DNA of 64,000 nucleotides, taken from assembly GCA_009760855.2 (NCBI GenBank), contig WPIO01000004.1, positions 10,411,501 to 10,475,500 on the forward strand, written 5' to 3'. Of the stretch, positions 22,601-31,639 are shown piece after piece. The stretch is from Cristatella mucedo. Taxonomy: Eukaryota; Bryozoa; Phylactolaemata; Cristatellidae. Numbering within the stretch: position 1 is the stretch's first letter; every line of letters starts with the position of its first letter. The notes under the pieces are model-generated. The model was not told the DNA's origin, made no database searches, and saw only the letters and a list, made by a program, of their open reading frames with translations. The translations under genes were made by a program, and so were the position numbers.

Positions 22601-25600
22601 CTTGCAATGGCCAAGTCCTAAACTGCCACGGTGGGAGGGTGGGTGGTTGGTGGCAGCGGCACCACCCACAGGCCACGACAGGGCAGCACGACGCGGATCC
22701 GCAAAAAGGCCAAAGGCCAAACATGGGGGCAGCGAAGGGTCGCGTCATCGGCAGGTTGGAGGGGGGAGGTTCGCTCTCGCGCATACCTTGTACACAGCGA
22801 CATACCTTGTACACAGCGACCGAGTCGCCGCCGGCTCGCTCGCTCCTCACACCAGCCGCTTCGGCGAGGGAGCTTGAAAGGCCAGCTCTGCTCACGGGCA
22901 GAGGTACGCCAATGGCGGAGCCGGCAGCGGCGGCTGCCGCGGCAGCAGCAGCCAGGTCACGGGCGTACACGCCGTGTGCGCTGGCTCTGTGGATCTTGAC
23001 GGCGTGCATGCTGGAGAATTTGCGGGTGCACATGTTGCACCCGACTAGGCAGTCCGTGTCCGACGTCACGAGCTCGGACAGCAATGAGCCATGCACCGCT
23101 GCTGCTGCGGCGGCAGCCACAGCGGCAGAAGGAACACTGTGCGACAGCCCGGCAGCATCGAGCGATGCACGCGGCGATGGCTGCATGGCGTCGGCAGCCG
23201 CGGCCTGGTACGCGGCGCCGGGCGCGAGGGGTGAAGCTGCTGTGGCGACGCCGTGCACGTGCAGCTTGTGCCTCTTGATGTAGTACTTGTTGCGGAACGG
23301 TTTCTGACAAATGTCGCAGATGTCACCACCGCTGCTGATGACACCCGAGTACATCTCTTTGCTGATGCCGCCCGCGCTCGAAGCAGCGACCGCACCGGCC
23401 ACGGGGGCTGCGATCGGCGAGACGGCAGCGGCGGCCGTCGCCGCCACGACCGCCGCGGCTCCAGCACCGGTGCGATCCGAGATGTGACCAGGCGGAGAGG
23501 CGTCCTTGGACGCCGAGGCGCCCACGCCGTCGTGGACGCCGTGAATGTTGGCTTTGTGGGTCTTCAGGAAGTACTTGTTGCAGAACTCGCGCTGGCATAT
23601 CTCGCAGTACGCCTCCGGATGGAAGATACCGGCCGCTGCCGGCAGCACTGCGCCGCCCTCGCCTCTGCTGCCCCCGTCGTCGGTCGACACGTCCATCATG
23701 CCGTGCTCCTCGTCGTGCCCACCGTCGGCGGCGTGCGTGGCGTGGTCCTCGGAGGAGGCGGCGTGCTGCACGAGCAGTTCGCTCGCCAGCCGATGGTACG
23801 CGGTGGGAAAGTCGCCCGACGCATCGGGCTGCTGCCCCGCTGCCTCGGCTCTGCAACGCAGCAACGGCGGCGCCACGAGTGGGCGTGCGTCGGCAGGACG
23901 ACGACGGCGCACGTGCGCTACGCCGCGCTCGGGCACAGGCCGAGATTCGACAGACACGAGGGATGCGCACGGCACAGGCTTCGGCCATCTCGCAGGGACA
24001 CTGCGCCAGCGCGGTTCGACCGAACAGAAATGCCGGCAGAGGGTCCGGCGCTCGGCTGGCTGCGACAATCATTCCTGACGATGCAAGCAAAAGACGACGA
24101 ACGGCACAGCCTAGCCAGTCTCGGCATTCGTCGTGTCCTCGCTAGCGACTTTGGTAACCCTTTGTCTGTTTTCGCTACTAGCCGGTCCAACCTTCGCGAC
24201 CAGCCTAAGAGGTTTGCACACAGCAAGTGCACAACTCGGTAGCAAGGTGCGCCCGTGCCTGACGTGAGCGACCAAACCGCCACATGAAGCCACTTCTCAT
24301 CAATCTGCACTGGCTAACCATCAAGCAGCGAGACGACTTACGAGTCCCTTCATTCTCTTGTGCCCATCTGCATGACATTTTTGCTAGTCAAACCTACCGT
24401 TGCGCCACCTGCTCCCATGACTCGGATCGGTGTGCGTCGAACCAAGTTCAAATCGCTCGGAGACCGTGTTTCCGTTCGCATGCTCCCATAGGCTGGAATT
24501 CACTCCCGACTGACATCCCGTCATCTGATTTGACAAACGACACTTGAAAAGAAGCTAGAAAACCTAGCCTTTGAGCTGCACGAACCATCCTTTGCGTGCT
24601 TGTGCGCTCTGACACCGTGCAGTGCTATAACAAACCAGTTGCCATTCTTAGTTTCAGCACACATAAAGTGCCCAGAAAAGAGATTCTGTTTCCTTGGGAT
24701 GCATGTCATTATTATTATTATCATTATTATTATCGGTAACTCCCTCTGGCTAGCAAATGCTAAGCGTTCCTAAGCTACCTGAAAGGCTCCACGACCACGG
24801 CCACCAAGTTACTGTTACGCAGCTCTCATTATCCATAGCCGACAAAAGATGCAGCCGTGGTTGTGCAACACCAGGAAGGCTACAAGCCTTCTCTATCTCT
24901 TCCCCCACCGGGAGGTGATCTGCCTGATTTCCTTTCCATATGACATCTCAAACGATTGCATCAGGGGCTCTAAATGTCAACTGGCATTTCAAAAGAAGCT
25001 TGACACTTGGCGATGGCATGAGTGGGCCTCATTGCGACGTTAGCCCATCTACCACCTACCTTCTTATTGACCCAACCAACAACTGCCTCTTTGTTTGGAG
25101 GGGATTCAAAACAAAGCAGTTACAGGAGTGCACGGGACCATCCAGCTGGCCACAGCAAGCTAAGGTAGCAAACCTGTCCAGCTTATTATTATTATTATTA
25201 TTATAATACAGCCTTGTGAATAATAACAACAATAGCCCATTTGCATAGTAACACACTTATTACAACCAGATCTCTGGCACTATGCACTTAGACAAGCAGC
25301 ACAGGAAGCATTATCAACTGACTAGTGATAATCTGATGTGCATACATTGCAGCATGCACATGTGCAAAGCAGTGCGATTCACATGGATGAAGTGTGAGCA
25401 GCCAGGTGAGGTGAATGCTGCACTGCAGACAGGACAGCTTCAGCGCAGCACAATGCAAAATGAGCAGAGCTGACTCTCGGGTAGATGGAGGAGGAGGAGG
25501 AAGGGGACATGGAGGCAGTGCAGGATGACCGGATGCTCTGGTTTCAGAGCCAATAGGCAGTCTTGCTTTGGTGGGTAACTTGGCAAGCATCTTCGATGCT

Positions 25601-27540
25601 GTCTTTTGCTACCTCAATGAAGCCGCGCCACACATCAGACTAATGAGTAACCTATGTCCATTCGGTGGATGAGCCATTGTGCATTATTCATCGCTCACGC
25701 AGGCCGGGCGGTGGGCTCAAGCTTCGGACGCTTACTTCAGGTGAACACAGCGTTCGTGCCGCTCCAGCGACTGCCTTGTGCCGAAGCCCAGGCCGCAGAG
25801 ATGACAGGCAAAGCCTGGCTGGGGCGCTCGGTCAATTGGATCGTGGGTCGCCGGCACTTCGGAGGCGACGCCATCCACGTCATCGTCGTCCTCGTGCTGT
25901 GCAGACGTCTGCGGCAGCTTGGCGTCGAGCTCCTGCGAGAGGAAGCCACGAGGCAGAAGATGACGATTCTGCGCCTGAAGCTCATCGAGGCCTTAGCAAG
26001 GGTGGCGGCGGGGGAAGGCATCGCGGCCCTCTGCAGCCGCTTCCGAAGCCTGAGCAGCCTGCCAGTTGCATGTCGTGCATTCGATGATAAGGCATGTAAC
26101 ATAGCAAGGCTGCGAACAATGTAGCGGAGGCAACACAAGTTGGGAGGTGAGCACGGTTTGACTAGCTAAGATGGGTGCAGTTTGACTAGCAAAGGTGGGT
26201 GCGGTTTGGCTAGTAAACCTGTGGCAAGTAGAACAAGGCTAAAACCATAAGCCAGAAATGAGGCAGACCGATCAGGCAATGGAAGCAGGCATCTGAAGTC
26301 ACTTAGCGGCGAGCAAGCATGACGAAACGAGTGATGCCATAGCCAAGAGGGCAAGCCATCACCCAGCCTTAAATTTAAAAAAGGGCCCAGCTAATCCAGC
26401 AGGCTGCTGACACCACTCCTGCAGATCAGCCAAGTGACCAGGGAGTAGCATAGCAAACCAAGTCTTAGGCTTGTGTCTACAGTTCAATTGGAAGCAATAA
26501 CGATTGCTTTTAAAGCACGATGCATGGCTCAAACACAGATTTTCTGTGACGAGATTCAAATGCTATTGAGCCGGTTAGAGACCTTTGGCACTGACCACTG
26601 AGTGTATAGCATTAGGATATTGTACGGCAAAAAATAAGACTAGCTCCAGTGCGTCTCACAGATTGATCGCCTTCCAGGCCGTTTCCAAGTTATCACCCGG
26701 GTTCCACAGCAAGCCTAACATGAGTGAAATATTAGCATCGGCCTGCCTCCAATCTTCCAATTTATTTTGGCTATCACTCCTGATTACAACGGGGGGGGGG
26801 GAGAGGAGGAGGAGGAGCAGGAGGAAAAATAAGGAAATGAATGCTGCAGATGTCACGGCCCAGCAGGCGGGTGCCTTGATTAGGGGGCAGGTTGGCTCAC
26901 AGGTTCAAATCACTTTCTCAGCAATTTCTCCGGCCCGACTGAAGCTAATGTGAGGGAAGGAACCCCACATCGATAACCAATGCACCACCACATTTCTACA
27001 GCCGGCTGACACAAGCCAGATTGGCAGAGCCTTGCACTAAAAGGCCACTGCAGCTAGCTAGCTCCTGCTCCACGTTAAAACACATGCTGAAGTGTCACAG
27101 TCAAACGCGATCAGGGTGATGCATAGATAAGTGCAGTACATTTGGGGGTCACCGCACAATCATTCAGTACAGTCAATGGCTCGCTAAAATTTCAACTACC
27201 CACGATACTACTCTACAAAGGACAGTCATAAAATGCACGGTCAGACAATGAATAGAATTCCGGCCGCTTTGATAGCACTTCATTGTCTGCGAGCAGCTGC
27301 AGACATCGCGACACGCAGCAAAGTCTGGGTGGAGTTACTTCATATTCAAACTTACAACAAAAAGGCTTGTGTTTACCGGCTAACAGGGTAGCTGCATGCC
27401 TTCCTCTTTCATTCGAGGGTGCGGCAGCAGCCCCGACCGATCCGACGAACCAATTTCCGCTAGCGGCATTTACAGAAACTGCAATTTGCTTCGGGAGCGA
27501 TTTTCGAGCGAATCAGGCTCTGCCAGTTATCGCAGGATTC

Positions 27541-27613
<73 letters not shown>

Positions 27614-28532
27614 CCCTCTTCCACCCCCCCCAAAGCAGCACCACATTGTCCACCGTGTCATGCAGCCTATGCAAGTCTTCAGCAGTCCTTATAACTGGCA
27701 GGGCAGCGGGAACAAGGATTGCAGCATCTCACGAGAAGACGTCATGATCAACCACACGGCGTCCGAAGGCCATTGGGCTGCCGCTGCAGTTTTGCTAAAG
27801 CTTGAGGGAGGGTTGAGGAGGCCGACGACTGTACAGATCTGCTTCTAGTCAAGCAGTAGAGCTCAAAAGGTGGCTTAGCCTGCAAGCAAATTCCAAAGGC
27901 AGCACTGAATAGGCCACTTAAACCACACAAATTCTTTGCTAATCAAACACGGCCCTCTGCAGACAGATAAAGCCCAATTTTGTTATAGCTCTTAACCAGG
28001 GTACTCGACAAAGCACAGGAAACGAAGCTGGCCACATTCACCGACCACAGAGAGGTGGGTGGGGGCCAAACCACCCGAAGCAGCAGCAAACCGGCTCACT
28101 TTATGTTGCAAAAGAAAGCTAAGCACCCGGCACTCCCACTCAAAGGAACGGCAAAACTCGTGTGCCTGCACACACTAGTATACAAATGCACAGCCGATGA
28201 CATACAACATGCACACATATGCCGGCATGTGTGAGCACGAATGCTATTCAGGCACGTTGTAATGGACGACGTTGCTGCACGGAGAGCTGGCACTTCAGGC
28301 AGGCTCTTTCTGACCACTGCTGCTGCTGCTTCCAGCGGCAGCAGGAGCCGGCAGGTCGGTCGTAGCTTTTTACCTTGGACTCGGTCAGCAGTGGCCTGTG
28401 CTGGCCTCCACCAGCAGCAGGCGGTGACAGGTCGACCAGGCTGACACGGTTTGGCTTCGATTGCTTCCGGCGGCTTCCCTTTGTTGGGTCCATGACCTTG
28501 GAAGTTTCCTCATCAAGCCGCATGATTACCAT
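12814..28532 (-). CDS. Ten-finger C2H2 zinc-finger protein with NuRD-recruiting N-terminus (seven coding exons)
   Basis: Model: complement of 12814-13506, 16923-17273, 17483-18402, 18494-18923, 22806-23850, 25736-25932 and 28374-28532. The total is 3795 bases, 1264 residues plus stop TAG. All six junctions are GT-AG and all phases agree (from the 5' end: 0, 2, 0, 1, 0, 0). N-terminal SRRKQSKP (residues 20-27) matches the SALL/BCL11/FOG motif known to bind RBBP4/7 of NuRD. C2H2 fingers lie at about 94-117, 200-223, 297-318, 390-411, 621-642, 709-730, 961-982, 999-1020, 1052-1073 and 1105-1126, plus a CxxC...HxC half finger at 873-891. Fingers are mostly single, set in Ala/Gly/Ser-rich linkers. 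Several share the unusual core NKYFLKTHK..HG. Inferred role: nuclear DNA-binding repressor. It has no SAL-box finger pairs, so it is not simply spalt; I cannot name the orthologue. Start: first ATG after an in-frame TAG; Met14 is an alternative. Confidence 0.85.
13575..13652 (+). repeat. (GA)n microsatellite close to a splice acceptor
   Basis: About 39 GA units, which are (CU)n in the zinc-finger transcript, ending 68 bases upstream of the exon 7 acceptor. Confidence 0.97.
14225..14400 (-). mobile_element. SINE-B copy
   Basis: On the minus strand: GTTAGCCCGTAAGGTGCTCAC, GGCCCAGGTCGTGGATTCGAGTC (box B), CAATCCTTTATTGCCGACTTT, then GAGGCTCTT and a TTGAATAAGCCAAC-like end. It has the same block order as the copies at 35.9, 38.8, 49.1 and 60.1 kb. 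Confidence 0.75.
14825..15800 (-). mobile_element. LINE-A copy, 3' end with RT C-terminus, in intron 6
   Basis: The minus strand matches the 9.3-9.85 kb and 30.7-31.2 kb copies: MGTPSVIQKLERLMLKIGSASI, RNLCIMFQNDLSLDD, NSAARLVCRECRSCHI, HWLPVKQ, then the 3' UTR and the terminal hairpin sequence with an ATT tail. 5'-truncated just after the FYADD box; the frame is broken in several places. Confidence 0.88.
16923..17273 (-). CDS. Zinc-finger gene, coding exon 6 (fingers 7-8)
   Basis: 351 bases, phase 0 at both ends, acceptor ttctctagctcacccag and donor ACG|gtaagc. Fingers YSCSRCDYKTPWLSNIYSHE..KH and FTCTVCLRTFSYEHSLMRHMADYH lie 16 residues apart. An alternative acceptor (gctctgctag) would shorten the exon by about 36 bases. 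Confidence 0.85.
17483..18402 (-). CDS. Zinc-finger gene, coding exon 5 (fingers 5-6 and half finger)
   Basis: 920 bases, acceptor gtgtgtgggtttgcag and donor CAGAAG|gtgtgt. Finger 5 is NCDQCQKSFTSFHALKAHKQTSH; finger 6 is YCDICNKELCNKYFLRTHKL.KH. A later CSSCGTEFSDLQTAMSHVC has the spacing of a finger that lacks its last histidine (C2HC-like). An 18-bp in-frame duplication at 17821-17856 encodes ERFQSS twice. Confidence 0.85.
17821..17856 (-). repeat. In-frame 18-bp tandem duplication in exon 5
   Basis: GCTCGGACGACTGAAACC occurs twice in perfect tandem, adding one extra ERFQSS hexapeptide to a Ser-rich linker. It keeps the frame and is likely length-variable between individuals. Confidence 0.9.
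18494..18923 (-). CDS. Zinc-finger gene, coding exon 4 (linker, no finger)
   Basis: 430 bases, acceptor atcttttgtag and donor AAAAG|gtaggg. It encodes a Gly/Ala/Ser/Pro-rich segment without a finger (RGPAVGGSMAAGAYLPPS ... VPPELVSFDAK). Entry in phase 0 and exit in phase 1 agree with donor 1 of exon 3 and with exon 5. It is separated from exon 5 by a 91-base intron. Confidence 0.75.
19195..19570 (-). mobile_element. LINE-A relic, C-terminal part of ORF2
   Basis: The minus-strand translation SFGDHTFSLHAHEAWNSLPTDITASPE matches the LINE-A C-terminal SFGDRAFSSYAPTAWNSLPT region, with frame breaks. The 3' UTR is not preserved. Confidence 0.65.
21060..21130 (-). pseudogene. Tc1 transposase C-terminal fragment, left arm
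   Basis: The minus-strand frame reads GVMKWPSQTPDLNPI and then a stop. PSQSPDLNPIE is the signature around the third catalytic acid of Tc1 transposases. No intact gene. Confidence 0.75.
21165..21578 (+). pseudogene. Tc1 transposase C-terminal fragment, right arm
   Basis: Open for 137 codons. It contains TAQHLLTNP, VQIQWHSQLPDLNPTERLWSDFGRRLR and a terminal NNGRQ segment, in the order expected for the last third of a Tc1 transposase (normal length about 340). The catalytic glutamate in PDLNPxE is kept. Confidence 0.75.
21655..21802 (-). mobile_element. SINE-A copy with internal insertion
   Basis: Complete from head (TGGTTTGGCCCAGTGGTTAAGGTGCTC) to tail (GAATAGAGATTAGGTTCTCTTATGGTGCTATACAAATAATTATG). 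The middle holds about 20 extra bases relative to the 57.9 kb copy. Lies in intron 3. Confidence 0.88.
22782..22819 (-). promoter_or_regulatory. Tandemly duplicated 5' splice site
   Basis: TCGCTGTGTACAAGGTATG occurs twice in perfect tandem (22801-22819, then 22782-22800 on the minus strand). Each copy holds AAG|GTATG. Donor 1 ends the exon at 22806 in phase 0, donor 2 at 22787 in phase 1. Exon 4 begins in phase 0 and exon 5 in phase 1, so donor 1 suits inclusion of exon 4 and donor 2 suits skipping it. Confidence 0.8.
22806..23850 (-). CDS. Zinc-finger gene, coding exon 3 (fingers 2-4)
   Basis: 1045 bases after acceptor ttgctgcgttgcag. It encodes three isolated fingers: CEICQREFCNKYFLKTHKANIH, CDICQKPFRNKYYIKRHKLHVH in outline, and CNMCTRKFSSMHAVKIHRAS.H, separated by Ala-rich linkers with runs of nine or more Ala. 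The end is one of two donors 19 bases apart; the upstream one (exon end 22806, phase 0) fits exon 4. Confidence 0.85.
23851..25735 (-). other. Intron 2 of the zinc-finger gene
   Basis: 1885 bases, donor gtaagc, acceptor ttgcag. Contains a LINE-A copy. At 24.8-25.2 kb an unassigned stretch ends in a TTA run (about 25187-25206), which hints at another retroposed copy, but no matching body was found. Confidence 0.65.
24281..24734 (+). mobile_element. LINE-A 3' end in intron 2
   Basis: Plus strand: PLLINLHWLTIKQRDDLRV, then a frame-broken WNSLPTDI segment, a short 3' UTR, AAAGTGCCCAGAAAAGAGATTCTGT and an ATT-rich tail. It lies antisense to the zinc-finger gene. Confidence 0.75.
25736..25932 (-). 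CDS. Zinc-finger gene, coding exon 2 (finger 1)
   Basis: 197 bases after a strong acceptor (cttctgcctcgtggcttcctctcgcag) and before donor gtaagc. It encodes an acidic stretch (EDDDDVDG) and finger 1, FACHLCGLGFGTRQSLERHE..VH. A TAA lies in frame upstream of the acceptor, which fixes the exon border. It ends with two bases of a Lys codon, completed by the first base of exon 3. Confidence 0.8.
26156..26227 (+). repeat. Three-copy tandem repeat, unit 24 bp
   Basis: GTTTGACTAGCTAAGATGGGTGCA, GTTTGACTAGCAAAGGTGGGTGCG and GTTTGGCTAGTAAACCTGTGGC follow one another. The third unit is the most diverged. Confidence 0.8.
27543..27611 (+). repeat. (CT)n microsatellite in intron 1
   Basis: About 34 CT units followed by C runs. 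Confidence 0.97.
28374..28532 (-). CDS. Zinc-finger gene, coding exon 1 (NuRD motif)
   Basis: 53 codons, ending TCC AAG|gtaaaa (phase 0). Three in-frame ATGs at 28532, 28523 and 28493 lie before SRRKQSKP; the ATG at 28493 puts the motif close to the N-terminus, as in SALL and BCL11 proteins. An in-frame TAG lies just upstream of the first ATG, so the coding region does not extend further in this exon. The rest is a polar Pro/Gly segment. The 5' UTR continues to the right; ctcttctgcag ending at 28616 is a possible acceptor for it. Confidence 0.75.
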
Positions 28533-30720
28533 AGCCTAGTCAGGCTCTCTCTCCTCCCAGTCCTGCCGACTTCGGCACCGACGACTTAGCAGCACGGGGA
28601 GGTCGGCGGCAGAGGCTGCAGAAGAGAGGCGCCAGACTGCTACTCAGCAAAAAGGTGGCACAGTGCTCACAGAGACACCTCACCGCCCGACGAAGCGCCC
28701 GACGAAGCGTGCGACAAACGACCGCAGCGCTGAAGCGCCACGTGCTCTCGACTCTTCCAGCTAGCAGCAGCCTGGTGTTTGCAAACGAGTCCAAAAGAAA
28801 AGACGAAAACGGACGATGCACTCCTTTCACCCGACCAGACAACCGTGGGGTGGGTGGGTGGTAGGCTCATCGAGTCACGAGGATGCTGTGCCGAGCTATT
28901 AATGCATGCAACACAATTTGCCGGCTTGCTCACTGCCCTACCTGCACATCAAAGCCCCAAACCGATGATGGCCACAAGCTGATAAAAGTGTGAAGAGAGC
29001 CTCCCCCCTGAGAGCAGTAAAATAAAAAGGCTAGCGCATCGGCACGACCGAGAAGCCAGTCAAGAGGTGACAGAGGTGCCGGTCGAAGCAACCGAGGTGC
29101 TGCCGACATGGCAGCCAGCCAGCGGCCGCAGGTTGGGCGGCCGGCAGCAGCGCTGCCAGAGCCGCTGCTTCCGGCACCTGCAGCGCTGCATGCACCTACG
29201 TAGGCAGGCACGCAGTGGCCATACCAAACTCACGACAGGCACTCGGCCACCTGAGAGACCGGATGTGCCACTATAGAACAACCGGGCTGGGCAGCACAGA
29301 AAAAGATAGACAAAACCAACAAGAACCGTGAGTCAAAGCTGCCGACACCGCCCTGCCCTCAATCGGACTCGGTCTGGCCCATCAGGCTGCTTGCGAACGT
29401 CTCCCGTCAGGCTGCAACGGGCCTCTGCACCCGATGCCTGCCTGCACCGGCTGCCACCACGTGACATGGAAGGGAGCAGCGGCCCGGCAGAGCAGCCAGA
29501 GAAGGTGCAGCCCGAGTCGGTCGCGCGACGCGAGCTCTGGGCTCCGACTGGTGAGCGTTGCTAAAACATAACTGCCGGGACAAGGTAGTGACAGGTGCCA
29601 GATGGCAAGCAAACGAAATGGGAGTGAAGAAAGCTTCTATAGAGCCGCTTGCCATGTGTCTCAAGAAATGGGAAAAAGTTGTCAACGACGACCATTGGGT
29701 GATCTTCTCTCCTCCTGCTGCCACGACACAGGCAGTGAAGCAAGCCTTTCCGGCCGGCCTGCACAGCTACTTCTGTGCTACTGCCTCGAATGTCAGTCCT
29801 ACTCGGCAACGCTTCTCACTTTCCCTTGTCACACAGGACTCTCTCGGCAATACGCTTGGGCCTTAGGGCATTATTACCAGAACACATAGATAACCGATAA
29901 ACCCAATCAAATGCAAGCTACATTCGAGTCACACACACGGCATTGTGTACGAAAACACCCATGGACATCAGCACGAAGTACAAAGTACTAGAACGTTCTA
30001 GAGTCTAGTTTCGGTTGAAAGTTCTAGAACGGCACACTAACAAGCCAAGACACATGTGAGATGCAGCTGCCACTAGGCAACCGCTTAACTGCAGAAGTGG
30101 CAAAAAACCAACAACGTGCGGGCATTACTTGAAAGAACAAAAGAACCGGCACACTGTAAGCAAGCATGTAAAGCCAGCGCAAAACAAGGTGAGTCACAGA
30201 CTTTTCCCAGCAGCTTCACCCTACTGGTAGTCACAAATCAGGGATAACAGAGCCCCCCCAGAGCATCTCTAGAAGAATATGTCGCTCGTGGAATGAGGAA
30301 CTGCTCTGGCCAAAGTGGGGGCACGATTGTTCTATCGGCCTGCAGGCAGGCCATGACCACAGCTCGGCTCACTGTAAGGTCTAGCTAGCTGCGAGGTTCG
30401 AAAATGAGGACCAGCTTTTTTGACAAATGGCACTAGACCTAGCTGTCAGACAGCCTAGAATCCAACAGTGCCGGTGCTGTACCGAACTGTCGTCGATGTG
30501 CTGCACCTACTAGCAGCAACAGCTGGTATACGACTACAAAACTTAAAAGTTATACGATCGACATGCGATCGATCCATGATAGATAAATTCCTCAACGGAG
30601 CACCAGCAACACTGACGTCGACAGACCAGTTTCGGCCCAGCGGCCTCCCAAAATAAGTCAGCTTATAAGCAGCACCTAAGTAAGGGGAACCAATTAAATC
30701 CTGCCGTTTCACACTAGTCA
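28533..30720. other. Upstream flank of the zinc-finger gene
   Basis: 28.53-28.85 kb is moderately GC-rich and probably 5' UTR. 29.0-29.6 kb is GC-rich with short frames on both strands but no domain. 29.6-30.72 kb shows nothing recognisable. Confidence 0.4.
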
Positions 30721-30722
30721 AA

Positions 30723-31187
30723 CCTCCAGCCTATCTTTCAGAGATACTACCCCATCAGGCAAAGCATCGTACCACTCGCTTTTCGGAATCCAACAGTCTA
30801 GAAATACCTCGTACAAACCTTAAATCCTTTGGAGACCGTGCATTTAGCTCGTATGCTCCCACAGCCTGGAACTCCCTCCCGACCTGCATCAGAACATCCC
30901 CTGACCTGACCACATTTAAAAGAAACTTAAAAACATACCTATTTAGGACAGCATTTAGTGGGTCCTTGTGATTTGTCCTCGATGTGCTTATGCGTGCTGA
31001 CACTGTTCATGCTGCCACTAACCACATTTGCATGCTGACCCAGTGCATGTAACCCCTAACCATGTTATTCATTTTGTTTGTTTTTCAAGCATGATTTTAC
31101 TTACTATTCTATTGCGTATCACTTTGCAGCAAATGTAAAGCGCCTAGAAAGAGATTAAGTTCTCTGAGGGCGCTTTATCAAGTGCAA

Positions 31188-31217
<30 letters not shown>
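30723..31217 (+). mobile_element. LINE-A 3' end, the cleanest copy
   Basis: Carries the C-terminal ORF2 frame (PPAYLSEILPHQAKHRTTRFSESNSL in outline, SFGDRAFSSYAPTAWNSLPT, FKRNLKTYLFRTAFSGSL). A 3' UTR with repeated GCATGCTGAC-like words follows, then the terminal AAAGCGCCTAGAAAGAGATTAAGTTCTCTGAGGGCGCTTTATCAAGTG and an ATT repeat (31187-31217). The terminal part folds: GCGCC with GGCGC outside, AGAGA with TCTCT inside. Confidence 0.9.
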
Positions 31218-31218
<1 letters not shown>

Positions 31219-31289
31219 AACTGGGCACACTAGTCAAACTGGGCACACGAGTTAAACTAGGCACACTAGTCAAACTGGGCACACGCAAA
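31218..31289 (+). repeat. Four-copy tandem repeat, unit 18 bp, abutting a LINE tail
   Basis: AAACTGGGCACACTAGTC-type units at 31218-31235, 31236-31253, 31254-31271 and 31272-31289 begin exactly where the ATT tail of the LINE-A copy ends. Confidence 0.88.
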
Positions 31290-31441
31290 CCGATGGGATG
31301 CCCTGCTGCTCCGGATGCCGGCATGATGGCAGGCAATGACCTGACGGCAACGAGAAACAAAAATCGCGGTGACGATGATGCACTAGCACAGCAGATTAGG
31401 AATGAGTCACGAGTGGTTGGTTGCATCTTAGCTTAGGCTAA

Positions 31442-31444
<3 letters not shown>

Positions 31445-31501
<57 letters not shown>
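31445..31501 (+). repeat. (GA)n microsatellite
   Basis: About 28 GA units. Confidence 0.97.
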
Positions 31502-31502
<1 letters not shown>

Positions 31503-31639
31503 CAATACGCAGCACAACGGCAACACGCGCAGAGATCGCGACATGAGCCCCTTTCAGCGACACGAGCGCTCCCTATCGATTACAAACTCTACGATTGTCC
31601 CCAGTGCCAAAACTCGCACAGTCAAAGCCAAGCCACTTT

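Larger units (their letters stand above)
18924..22805 (-). other. Intron 3 of the zinc-finger gene
   Basis: 3882 bases. Holds a LINE-A relic, the Tc1-derived palindrome and a SINE-A copy. The 19.75-20.75 and 21.8-22.7 kb parts are GC-rich but show no domain. Confidence 0.7.
25933..28373 (-). other. Intron 1 of the zinc-finger gene
   Basis: 2441 bases, donor gtaaaa. Contains a 24-bp tandem repeat, a poly-G/GGA tract near 26.79-26.82 kb and a (CT)n tract. No other gene recognised. Confidence 0.65.

Noticed and set aside
23253-24242. 329-codon plus-strand frame opposite exon 3
   Set aside because: It is the antisense shadow of the zinc-finger exon, where the finger codons and Ala runs explain the minus strand fully.
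24840-25206. Stretch ending in a TTA run considered as a further LINE-A copy
   Set aside because: The terminal hairpin sequence and ORF2 end are absent; only the TTA run agrees.
26868-26925. Possible SINE head (GGTTCAAATC box B)
   Set aside because: No body or end block of either SINE family follows.
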